From Gemmatimonadota bacterium (GTDB lineage: Bacteria > Latescibacterota > UBA2968 > UBA8231), in the NCBI GenBank assembly GCA_009840005.1, contig VXOR01000009.1, positions 8,621-72,620 on the forward strand: a stretch of 64,000 nucleotides of DNA. Reading direction: 5' to 3'. Below the pieces are notes generated by a model. The model did not search any database, had not been told where the DNA came from, and was given only the letters and a program-made list of their open reading frames with translations. Position numbers and translations under genes: made by a program. Each line of letters starts with the position of its first letter. Position 1 is the stretch's first letter. Positions 56,291-63,220 of the stretch are shown here, piece by piece.

Positions 56291-56815
56291 TCATTCATAG
56301 CTTTTCAGAGGACGACTATGATACTCCACCATAGATGGACCACGCATCTCATATCGCAAGCTGATATGACGCCTGCTATGCTTCCACTTATACTCACGTT
56401 CAAGGTCGCCTATAATCCTAGTATCGTACGGGTTGCCCATGATACTCCTAAACGCGGCATCGTACGAGTCAAAGACCTTCCTACATGATGCCGCACCGGT
56501 ATTTTCGCATAGTATCATGGACCCGTCTTCGTCATAGACTAGACTCTTCGGCGAAGGAGACAACGATGCTTTCGTCTGCTTGCTTGGCAACGACGGGCTG
56601 GGAGCAGGAGTGGCCGCGGTTGACTTAACCTCCAAGAGTGCCGTGGCCTGATTCACCTTAGCCTCTAGCTGATTGATACTACCCTCTATCTTATCAAGGC
56701 GACCCGATAAGTTCTCATGGTACAGGTAAAGGGACTCATTGAGAAAACTGGCTACACCTACCCCCATGAGAAATATCCATCCCAGAATCACAAAAAACTG
56801 GATCATAGATCGCAT
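56291..56815 (-). CDS. membrane-anchored coiled-coil protein, unknown
   Basis: 174 aa from ATG 56815 (AAAGGA upstream). One membrane helix (MIQFFVILGWIFLMGVGVASFL) is followed by a coiled coil (LSGRLDKIEGSINQLEAKVNQATALLEVK), a Pro/Ser/Lys linker and a C-terminal domain with two Cys (LCENTGAASCRKVFDSYDAAF). It starts 32 bp after the stop of the zinc-ribbon protein gene and shares its more AT-rich composition, so they form a two-gene islet. No family recognised. Confidence 0.65.
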   Translation of the reverse strand: MRSMIQFFVILGWIFLMGVGVASFLNESLYLYHENLSGRLDKIEGSINQLEAKVNQATALLEVKSTAATPAPSPSLPSKQTKASLSPSPKSLVYDEDGSMILCENTGAASCRKVFDSYDAAFRSIMGNPYDTRIIGDLEREYKWKHSRRHISLRYEMRGPSMVEYHSRPLKSYE

Positions 56816-56847
56816 ACAATTCCTTTCTACAGCCGCCAATGTGTGGT

Positions 56848-57741
56848 TTAGGGTATATCACCGGGCCACAGCCACGCGCTGCAATTTATTAGCCTGTCCA
56901 GCGTGAAGTCGCCCGCGGCAAACTTCTTGGCATCTACCTCAAGAGCAAGACGCCTACCCTCCTTCATCTGCTTCTTGAAGTCGTCATTCTTCGGGTTGCT
57001 ATAGAAAACTTCAAAGATAAGCTCGCTTGGGTCCTGCGGGGTTCTAGCGTTTAGACGTTTTGCTCCGTCTTTGCCAACCCTTTTCTTTAAGGCAGCAATA
57101 GTCTTTTTATCGTAAAAATCAGGATGGATTTGAGGCGGAGGTGCCCAATAGTCCCTCCATTCTTCATCTGTCAAGAACCATAGAGGACGAGTCTCTCCTC
57201 TTGCTTTGAGGGCGCTCACCATCTTATCCCCCCGTTCATAAGCCTCCTCGAACTCCTCCTTGAGGGGCAACCACTCGGAGGTCAGCCTCTTGCTCTTGCC
57301 CCATGGTTTCAGCCACCAATTCATGGCCCATGCCTGTTCGTCTCTGTGCATATTGTACATAGGCATCCCCTCAAGACGCACATCATACCGCCTACCAAGC
57401 CCGTCATCCTGATATTCGCTCTTGACGCTCCTTACCAAAAAGCCGCCTTCAGGGACGATTAGGCCAGGGTGCGGAGGCAACCCCCTAATCATCTCACGTA
57501 GCAATACAGACTCGACCCACGCTTGAATGATCTTATGGATGTCGCAAGACTTGCTTGGAGGATGAGAAAAGTACCGGCTCGGTAGCTTCCTTCCATTCTT
57601 CCCCGTCCCACCATTGCCGCCCTTAAGGGTAAGCCCCGCGCCACAGCTAAGGCAGGTATAGCCAGAGCGACCTTTAGCAAGCCTGTGATCGTCTGGACGG
57701 ACAATCTCTCCTTTCCATCTGGCAGGAATTTTTTTAGTCAT
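56848..57741 (-). CDS. zinc-ribbon protein, possibly CoiA-like
   Basis: 297 aa. The N-terminal YTCLSCGAGLTLKGG, then YFSHPPSKSCDIHKIIQAWVESVL, suggests a C2HCH zinc site like that of CoiA-type competence/nuclease proteins. A possible nuclease core follows (GRRYDVRLEGM with Asp, and LALEVDAKKF with Glu and Lys far downstream), but this is weak. Trp-rich middle (AWAMNWWLKPWG). It sits in an islet with the coiled-coil protein gene and is more AT-rich than the flanking genes. Function unknown. Confidence 0.6.
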   Translation of the reverse strand: MTKKIPARWKGEIVRPDDHRLAKGRSGYTCLSCGAGLTLKGGNGGTGKNGRKLPSRYFSHPPSKSCDIHKIIQAWVESVLLREMIRGLPPHPGLIVPEGGFLVRSVKSEYQDDGLGRRYDVRLEGMPMYNMHRDEQAWAMNWWLKPWGKSKRLTSEWLPLKEEFEEAYERGDKMVSALKARGETRPLWFLTDEEWRDYWAPPPQIHPDFYDKKTIAALKKRVGKDGAKRLNARTPQDPSELIFEVFYSNPKNDDFKKQMKEGRRLALEVDAKKFAAGDFTLDRLINCSAWLWPGDIP

Positions 57742-57791
57742 CTTAATCTTTATCTGTTTCTAGGTACATAATAGACTGTGGCCCGCGTCCG

Positions 57792-59420
57792 TCAATCTTC
57801 CACCACGTGCAACCGCTGGTTGACAGCCAAGTCTTCGAACACTTGCACCCCCCCGGCCGGCCAGTGAATCTCCAGCCGCTCGATGCGCTCGGCTGTTCCT
57901 AGGCCGAACACGGGGTCGCGCTGACTGGTCGAGAGGAAACCCGATCCCGCCTTTACTTCCCTGAGCTGCCGACGTCCACCGGCCCATAGGTACAGGCGGG
58001 CACCGATGCCGTCGCGGTTGCTCTGCCGACCCTCTAGCGCGATCGCGAGAAAGTTGCCTTGGGCACCGTCGTTGCGCAGCAGGGCGAAGCGGCGGCCGTT
58101 GTTGACGAGGGCAATGTCTAGGTCGCCATCTTGGTCGATGTCCCCAAAGGAGGAGCCGCGCACCACGTAGGAAGTGGCAAAAGCCGGCCCACTCTCAGCA
58201 GTCACTTCGCGAAAGACGCCCGCGCCCCCATTGCGAAAGACCTGTGCCTGTTGCGCGTAGGTCACCAATTCGTCGTACTGTTCAATGTTGTCGTGGACGT
58301 GGCCGTTGCCCACGAACAGGTCGAGGTACCCATCGTTGTCCGAGTCGAAAAATCCCGTGCCAAAACCAAGGTAGTTCAGGCTGAGGTCGCCGAGGCCGGC
58401 TTTAAAGCTGATCTCGGAGTAAAACGAACCGTCGTTGCGATACAGCCCGTTGTTTTCCAACTGGTAGTTGGTGACGAACAGGTCGAGGTCGCCGTCTTGG
58501 TCTATGTCGCCAGCATCGACGCCCATGCCCGCTTGGCTGGCCCCATCTGCGCTCAGCGCGGTCCCGGCCAGCAAACCGGTCTCGGCAAAGGTGCCGTCGC
58601 CTTGGTTGACGTAGTGGAAATTGGGCGTCAAGTCGTTGGCTACGTACAGGTCGGGATCGCCGTCCCCATCGAAGTCGCCAGCTACCGCGCCCAACCCATT
58701 GCCCTCGCCCGTGATACCCGCTTGGCGGCTGATCTCGGAAAAGACGCCGTGGCCCTCATTGCGATAGAGAATATCCGCCGTGGACGCAAAGACTCTCGGG
58801 TCGCAGTAGAATCGCAACCCCATGTCCTCGCGTCCACACCAAGGCTGCGCCCCTAAGACAAAACGGACGTATTGCGCGGCAAAGAGATCCAAGTCGCCAT
58901 CGAGATCGCAATCGAACGCAACGGCACTAGTGGTCCATCCCGCGTGGCCGAGACCTGCCTCATCCGTCGCATCGACATAGCCACCCTCTTCGAGCCGGTA
59001 GAACTGGTCTGGCCCCCACGCCGTCAGGTAGAGGTCTGGGTCACCGTCCCCATCGTAGTCAGCCGCGGTCACCCCCATGCCGTAGGAAGTGCCGGGCGCA
59101 CCGGCTGCGCCGTCCACTCGGATAAAGGTGCGCCCGTCGTTGCGAAAGAGTTGGTTAGAGGCTGCGCCCCGTCCCTGCTCCATGTCCCCGCTGTTGACCA
59201 AGTACAAGTCCCAATCTCCGTCTCCGTCGTAGTCGAGAAAGGCACTGCCAGCGCCATTGGTCTCGGGCAATCGCTTTTGCGGTGAGGCCCCGTTGTGGTG
59301 GACGAAGTCGATGCCTAATTCGCGGGCGACCTCGACGAAGTGGCTCTGCCCATAGCTAGCTGCCGACAGCAGGAGCACGAGCAGCAGGCTTCGACCTGAG
59401 CTCAGCCGAAGGGCACCCAC
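57792..59420 (-). CDS. FG-GAP/VCBS repeat protein with C-terminal ASPIC/UnbV domain
   Basis: 542 aa with a signal peptide. Seven calcium-binding repeats of the DxDxDGDxDL type (for example DYDGDGDWDLYLVNSGD, DFDGDGDPDLYVANDLT and DIDQDGDLDIALVNNG) build a beta-propeller. The C-terminal 70 residues (DGIGARLYLWAGGRRQLREV, RIERLEIHWPAGGVQVFEDL) match the ASPIC/UnbV domain of CRTAC1-like proteins. Exported; probable binding or scaffold role. It lies 2 bp downstream of the sugar isomerase-like gene. Confidence 0.88.
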   Translation of the reverse strand: MGALRLSSGRSLLLVLLLSAASYGQSHFVEVARELGIDFVHHNGASPQKRLPETNGAGSAFLDYDGDGDWDLYLVNSGDMEQGRGAASNQLFRNDGRTFIRVDGAAGAPGTSYGMGVTAADYDGDGDPDLYLTAWGPDQFYRLEEGGYVDATDEAGLGHAGWTTSAVAFDCDLDGDLDLFAAQYVRFVLGAQPWCGREDMGLRFYCDPRVFASTADILYRNEGHGVFSEISRQAGITGEGNGLGAVAGDFDGDGDPDLYVANDLTPNFHYVNQGDGTFAETGLLAGTALSADGASQAGMGVDAGDIDQDGDLDLFVTNYQLENNGLYRNDGSFYSEISFKAGLGDLSLNYLGFGTGFFDSDNDGYLDLFVGNGHVHDNIEQYDELVTYAQQAQVFRNGGAGVFREVTAESGPAFATSYVVRGSSFGDIDQDGDLDIALVNNGRRFALLRNDGAQGNFLAIALEGRQSNRDGIGARLYLWAGGRRQLREVKAGSGFLSTSQRDPVFGLGTAERIERLEIHWPAGGVQVFEDLAVNQRLHVVED

Positions 59421-59422
59421 TG

Positions 59423-60283
59423 CTATCCCCTGAATAGCGGCTCAATATGATCCTTGGCGCGCAACAAACCTTCCTGTTGCAACTCGGGCGTCTGCCAGAA
59501 GTAGTGGTCTTCGAGTTCCACCGAGAGCACGCCGTCGTAGCCCGCGTCTTCGAGCCGGCGTATTACAAAGTTCCAATCCACTTCGCCCTCGCCGGGGATG
59601 GTATAGCGCCACCAACCCTCGCCGCACACGTAGGTCGAGCTGTATGCCTCGCCCAAGTTGCCGGATTCGTAGAGCTTTTCCGGCATGATCTCGGTGTCCT
59701 TGAGATGGACGTGCCGCACGCGGTCGCCAAACTCGTGCAAGAGCCGCTGATAGTCTATCTGCAAGCGCACGAAGTGGGAGGGATCGTAGCAGATGCCCAG
59801 CCGTGGCGACGGGCACGCCGCGAAAATCAAGCGCAGGCTCTCCGGCGAGCAACCCAGATTGGAGTAGTGTGGCCGGCCACCCGGCCAAGGTTCGATGGCG
59901 ATATTGACGCCCACCTTCTCGGCATGGGCCACGACCCGGGGATAGACTTTGGCAAAGATCTCAAAGGTCTCGGCTTTGGACATGCTTGGGTCGTCTGGGC
60001 CGAGTACGGTAAAAAGCGTGTGACCGCCGTGTCGGGCTATCGCGCTCAAGCTCTTTTTGATCTCGCTCAAACCCTTGCGGCGCTTGGCCGCATCGCGGGT
60101 GAGGACTTGACCACCGCCGTCCGAAGTGCCGATAGCTAAGTCTAGTCGCTCGCAGGTGCGGGCAATCTGCCGGGTCAAAGGCGGGGTATCGATCGCGCCA
60201 AAACCGTTTTCGGCCAACCACGCGGCATAGGCGTCAAAGCCGATCTGGCGGGAAAACGGGGGCATGCGGGTGCCGATTTTCAT
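59423..60283 (-). CDS. sugar phosphate isomerase/epimerase-like TIM barrel protein
   Basis: 286 aa. The barrel begins MKIGTRMPPFSRQIGF. Metal ligands are a Glu in NIAIEPWPGG, an Asp in LGICYDPSHFV, a His in VRHVHLKDTEI and a Glu in VLSVELEDHYFW. Family members act on keto-sugars, hydroxypyruvate or inososes; the substrate is unknown. GAAGGGAAC precedes the ATG within a leader that occurs in two further copies at 60.9 and 61.2 kb. Confidence 0.82.
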   Translation of the reverse strand: MKIGTRMPPFSRQIGFDAYAAWLAENGFGAIDTPPLTRQIARTCERLDLAIGTSDGGGQVLTRDAAKRRKGLSEIKKSLSAIARHGGHTLFTVLGPDDPSMSKAETFEIFAKVYPRVVAHAEKVGVNIAIEPWPGGRPHYSNLGCSPESLRLIFAACPSPRLGICYDPSHFVRLQIDYQRLLHEFGDRVRHVHLKDTEIMPEKLYESGNLGEAYSSTYVCGEGWWRYTIPGEGEVDWNFVIRRLEDAGYDGVLSVELEDHYFWQTPELQQEGLLRAKDHIEPLFRG

Positions 60284-60345
60284 GGTGTGTTCCCTTCTAT
60301 TGGGTTGGATTGTAAAGGACCTACCGAAATGTCGGGCTTTATAGT
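60281..60345 (-). repeat. leader repeat, copy A
   Basis: About 60 bp upstream of and including the isomerase start: AAGCCCGACATTTCGGTAGG..., CCAACCCAATAGAAGGG (minus strand), then AACACACCATGAAAATC. It is highly similar to 60893-60957 and its inner part to 61178-61206. Confidence 0.75.
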
Positions 60346-60357
60346 GCTATGCCTTAA

Positions 60358-60444
60358 TACACGACAGTAATCCAATGGACGTTACGCAGGGCATCTAAGT
60401 ATAAAAGGCTTCGACTCCGCTTCTACTGTCGTGTACTTAGATGC
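60358..60444. repeat. interleaved inverted repeats
   Basis: Arm A (60358-60369, TACACGACAGTA) is inverted at 60424-60435, and arm B (60391-60401, GCATCTAAGTA) is inverted at 60434-60444. The order A, B, A', B' cannot form two simple nested hairpins. It marks the end of the truncated protease frame. Confidence 0.65.
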
Positions 60445-60608
60445 TACGCACGCCGAGCATCGCTATGTCCGAGCAACGTGCGATCCGCGCTGGTATCAAT
60501 TAAGAATCGAATATCTATTCCAGAGAGGCCCATATCGGGAAGATGGACGGATCCGTTCACATAAGGACGCTTTATGGAGCCGGTTGAGCGAAAATATCCT
60601 TGGATCAT
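60444..60608 (-). pseudogene. retropepsin-like aspartyl protease, truncated
   Basis: 54 aa from ATG 60608, which overlaps the DUF5678 stop (ATGA). RPYVNGSVHLPDMGLSGIDI then FLIDTSADRTLLGHSDARR is the N-terminal half of a clan AA protease; the active-site triad reads DTS instead of DTG. Family members run about 120 aa; here a stop follows SDARRA, within the interleaved inverted repeats, so the C-terminal half is lost. Confidence 0.6.
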
Positions 60609-60853
60609 TGAACGGCCAAGATCCAAACTTCATCTTCGGCAGAGACCTTCTCTATCACTGTTCGGCCTAGTGGCAGCCCACGAGCCTTCAGGTCATCCAA
60701 GAGCTGATCAAAGTCGAAACCGGCCCCTACGACCTTCTCGTCAAATACGGCTACCCACTGCTCTGGGTACTTCTCTAATAACTCCTCGTAATGGGCGTCG
60801 AAGAACTGCCCATCTTTAGCAAATCTTTGTAGTTCCGTCTTTACATCGAGCAT
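60605..60853 (-). CDS. DUF5678-like small protein
   Basis: 82 aa. The sequence FDAHYEELLEKYPEQWVAVFDEKVVGAGFDFDQLLDDLKARG matches the pattern I know for DUF5678, and VWILAVQ ends it. An ATGA overlap couples it to an aspartyl-protease fragment. DUF5678 proteins commonly sit beside such proteases, so the pair may be a functional unit whose role is unknown. Confidence 0.7.
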   Translation of the reverse strand: MLDVKTELQRFAKDGQFFDAHYEELLEKYPEQWVAVFDEKVVGAGFDFDQLLDDLKARGLPLGRTVIEKVSAEDEVWILAVQ

Positions 60854-60892
60854 GTCGTCTCTCCTGTTGTATGTTCAAGTCTCATTCCAATT

Positions 60893-60957
60893 TTCATGGT
60901 ATGTTCCCTTTTATTGGGTTGGATTAAAAGACCTGCTGAAATGTCGAGCTTTAGCAC
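60893..60957 (-). repeat. leader repeat, copy B, with isomerase start relic
   Basis: Close copy of 60281-60345 that still carries CCAATAAAAGGGAACATACCATG and then codes MKIGMRLEH, resembling the isomerase start MKIGTRMPP, before similarity ends about 40 bp upstream of the DUF5678 gene. Confidence 0.7.
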
Positions 60958-60985
60958 CACAGTCGCAATGACTCGTACGGCTACC

Positions 60986-61177
60986 TCAGCATCCTTCATC
61001 AAGTTGCAGCGGTGGCGTGCCGAAAAAAGAGCGGAGTATCCATTGGATTTCTCCGCCCTTTGGACTGACGCCGGTAGGTAGTTCTTCGGGTAGCTCCGAT
61101 AGACAGAGTCGCCCAAGCTGGATGGTGTGGCGGCATTCCGAGCAACGCAAGCCAGATTCCGCAATCATGGGCCACAT
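60986..61177 (-). CDS. small zinc-finger-like protein
   Basis: 63 aa from ATG 61177, preceded by AGAAGGGAACACATC (leader copy C). ESGLRCSECRHTIQLGRLC carries a CxxC and a further Cys, which could bind zinc with the final Cys; LSELPEELPTGVSPKGGE follows. The end of the protein (FFGTPPLQLDEGC) does not continue into a second CxxC, so it may be truncated. Family not recognised. Confidence 0.45.
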   Translation of the reverse strand: MWPMIAESGLRCSECRHTIQLGRLCLSELPEELPTGVSPKGGEIQWILRSFFGTPPLQLDEGC

Positions 61178-61206
61178 GATGTGTTCCCTTCTATTGGGTT
61201 GAGTTA
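61178..61206 (-). repeat. leader repeat, copy C
   Basis: The minus-strand sequence CTCAACCCAATAGAAGGGAACACATCATG matches the inner part of copies A and B. It supplies the ribosome binding site of the small zinc-finger-like gene and overlaps the end of the MFS gene. Confidence 0.6.
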
Positions 61207-62316
61207 AATGGGTATGCGGCTCTGCTTCTCTGGATTGACCCACTGAGTTACTATCAGCGAGACAAAGGCTATGAGCGCACCGCTGATAAAAATGATCTCA
61301 TAGCCAAAAAAGAGCCAGACGTAGCCGCCGACTAGAGGCGCGGCCACGGCGGCGACATGGTTCATAGTCACCCCCATGGAGAGGGTGGGTTTAAGTTCGT
61401 CTGGGGGTGCAAGCTTGTGTGCGTAAGTCGTCAGCGCGATCCCGCCGAAGAAAATGAGGTTGTCGATGCAATAGAGCGCGTATAGACTCGGCCGGTGCTC
61501 CACAAATGCGTAGCCCAAAAAGACGAAGACTAGCACGCTATAACTTAGCGTGAGCATCCGCCGCTCGCCAAAGCGATCGACCAAGCGGCCCATCCACGTA
61601 GCCGTCAAGGTGATGAGCACTTGGTTGATCAGCACCAAGACCATGGTCGTCTTCACCGGCATCCCGTGAACTTTCACGAGGGCGAAAATGGCGAAGGTAA
61701 TAAACATCTGCTTGCGCAGACCCTGGAGAAAATTTAGGGCATAGTAGAGCAGATAGCGCCGTTTGAGCACCAAGCGCTTCTCGCCTGCGGGCGCGTCCTT
61801 ATTATCGACCCAAAACAAGGCTAAGCCGCCCATGGCCGTACACACACCGGCTAGGACAAAAACCCCTTCGTAGCGCAAAAACTCCAGCGCCACCATGCAC
61901 ACGCCAATCGCCACCAGCCAAGCCAAGCTGCTGATGCTGCGCAATTGCCCCAGCCAGCGCCCCTTGTCCGCGGTTGGGCCGTAGGCTAGGCCCATGCTCT
62001 GCTCTAGCGGGAGCCAGCAGTGAAAGCCCAAGCTCCACACCAGCGAGAACGAGGCCAACATGAAGACCGAGGACACCTCTGCGTACGCGGCAAGCCCGAT
62101 ACCCATCACCACGAGCGCAATCGCGGCGACTTTCGGCGGAGCGCAGCGGACAATCAGCGCCAAAAAAAACGCGTTGAGAAAACCGGGAACTTCGCGCAGG
62201 GCCTCGACGTAGCCCAACTCGTGCGGCTCAATGCCCAGCCGCTCGACGATGAAGTTGTTGAACAGGGTCAACTGCACCCCGAAAAACACCCCTGTCCCGG
62301 CCACAGCTACGGCCAA
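61204..62316 (-). CDS. major facilitator superfamily transporter
   Basis: At least 370 aa with eleven to twelve hydrophobic helices, for example VAAIALVVMGIGLAAYAEV, FMLASFSLVWSLGFHCWLPL and VAAVAAPLVGGYVWLFFGYEIIFISG. The central loop (DNKDAPAGEKRLVLKRRYL) separates two six-helix halves. The start is unclear: TTG 62316 cuts into the first helix, while the in-frame sequence upstream codes TNPFAEWNKNFALL, a typical MFS N-terminus, with AAGGGGG in front of an ATC codon at 62358. The substrate is unknown. A sugar-related substrate would suit the neighbours. Confidence 0.82.
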   Translation of the reverse strand: MAVAVAGTGVFFGVQLTLFNNFIVERLGIEPHELGYVEALREVPGFLNAFFLALIVRCAPPKVAAIALVVMGIGLAAYAEVSSVFMLASFSLVWSLGFHCWLPLEQSMGLAYGPTADKGRWLGQLRSISSLAWLVAIGVCMVALEFLRYEGVFVLAGVCTAMGGLALFWVDNKDAPAGEKRLVLKRRYLLYYALNFLQGLRKQMFITFAIFALVKVHGMPVKTTMVLVLINQVLITLTATWMGRLVDRFGERRMLTLSYSVLVFVFLGYAFVEHRPSLYALYCIDNLIFFGGIALTTYAHKLAPPDELKPTLSMGVTMNHVAAVAAPLVGGYVWLFFGYEIIFISGALIAFVSLIVTQWVNPEKQSRIPI

Positions 62317-62413
62317 CAGTGCGAAGTTTTTATTCCACTCTGCAAAAGGATTGGTGATGACAGCCCCCTTGTTGGTGTAGTGAATTCAAGTATGCTTTTC
62401 CCTCCCGGTCAAC

Positions 62414-62442
62414 TTGACGCACAGACGGACAGCCGTTAAGCT
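62414..62442 (+). promoter_or_regulatory. candidate promoter of the creatininase-family gene
   Basis: TTGACG (62414-62419) and TAAGCT (62437-62442) with a 17-bp spacer, 34 bp before the ATG, in the divergent gap with the MFS gene. Confidence 0.5.
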
Positions 62443-62476
62443 ACCGGCCCCAACTAATGCAAAGGAGATTGTTACA

Positions 62477-63220
62477 ATGGCTGACGAACGAGTCTTTGTT
62501 GGCGACCTGACTCGCAGGGAATTCCGCGAGCGCATCCAAGCGGGCACGATCAAGGCCGCCATCGTGCCCACCGCCGCAACCGAACAGCACAACGAACACC
62601 TGCACATGATCCACGACACCTTCCACGCTAGCTATATGGCCGAACACGCGGCCAAAAAGCTCCTGCCCCAAGTGGTGGTAGCCACGCCGGTGGGCATCGG
62701 CGTTTCCGAGCACTGGATGGAGCACATTGGCACCCTGACCGTGCGGCCGGAAATTTTCTGCGAATACGTCTTCGATGTCTGCCATTCGCTCGTGCGCGCT
62801 GGCGTTGAGAACATCTTGGTACTCAACGGCCACGGCGGCAACGTCAAACCCATGATGCGCCGCATCGACGAATACCGGGAAAAACTCGGCATCAACCTCC
62901 GCTTCCAGTCCTATTGGGACGTGTACGACCCCGACTACGTGCAGCAACACATGGAGCGGGGACGCCTGCCTGGGCACGCCGACGAATTCGAGACCTCGAC
63001 CATGCTCTACCTAGCGCCGGAGCGCGTGCAGACCGAGGCCATCGACAATCCGGCCGCGGCCTTGGGTACGCGCGACAAGGGTGAGGCCCTAGTGGGACCA
63101 GCCGTAAACGGGGTCGCCGCGCTGTTGGAGCAAATGATCGCCGGAGAGGAAATCGACCTGCCGCCGGTAACCTTCTATCCAGAGGGCAAGCGCAACCTCG
63201 TCACCGGCGAGCCGGTTTGA
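62477..63220 (+). CDS. creatininase family amidohydrolase
   Basis: 247 aa from ATG 62477 with AAAGGAG upstream (a longer frame from 62414 covers the promoter-like boxes). Metal-binding residues of the creatininase fold are seen: PTAATEQHNEHLHM with Glu and His, VLNGHGGNVKPM, and GHADEFETSTML with Asp and Glu. Members hydrolyse cyclic amides such as creatinine, or act on formamidopyrimidines. The substrate here is unknown. It overlaps the next gene tail to tail by 20 bp. Confidence 0.85.
   Translation: MADERVFVGDLTRREFRERIQAGTIKAAIVPTAATEQHNEHLHMIHDTFHASYMAEHAAKKLLPQVVVATPVGIGVSEHWMEHIGTLTVRPEIFCEYVFDVCHSLVRAGVENILVLNGHGGNVKPMMRRIDEYREKLGINLRFQSYWDVYDPDYVQQHMERGRLPGHADEFETSTMLYLAPERVQTEAIDNPAAALGTRDKGEALVGPAVNGVAALLEQMIAGEEIDLPPVTFYPEGKRNLVTGEPV

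Noticed and set aside
60841..61164. 107-codon minus-strand open frame
   Set aside because: Its only recognisable part, MKIGMRLEH, belongs to the leader-repeat relic; the rest is antisense or overlaps the zinc-finger-like gene.
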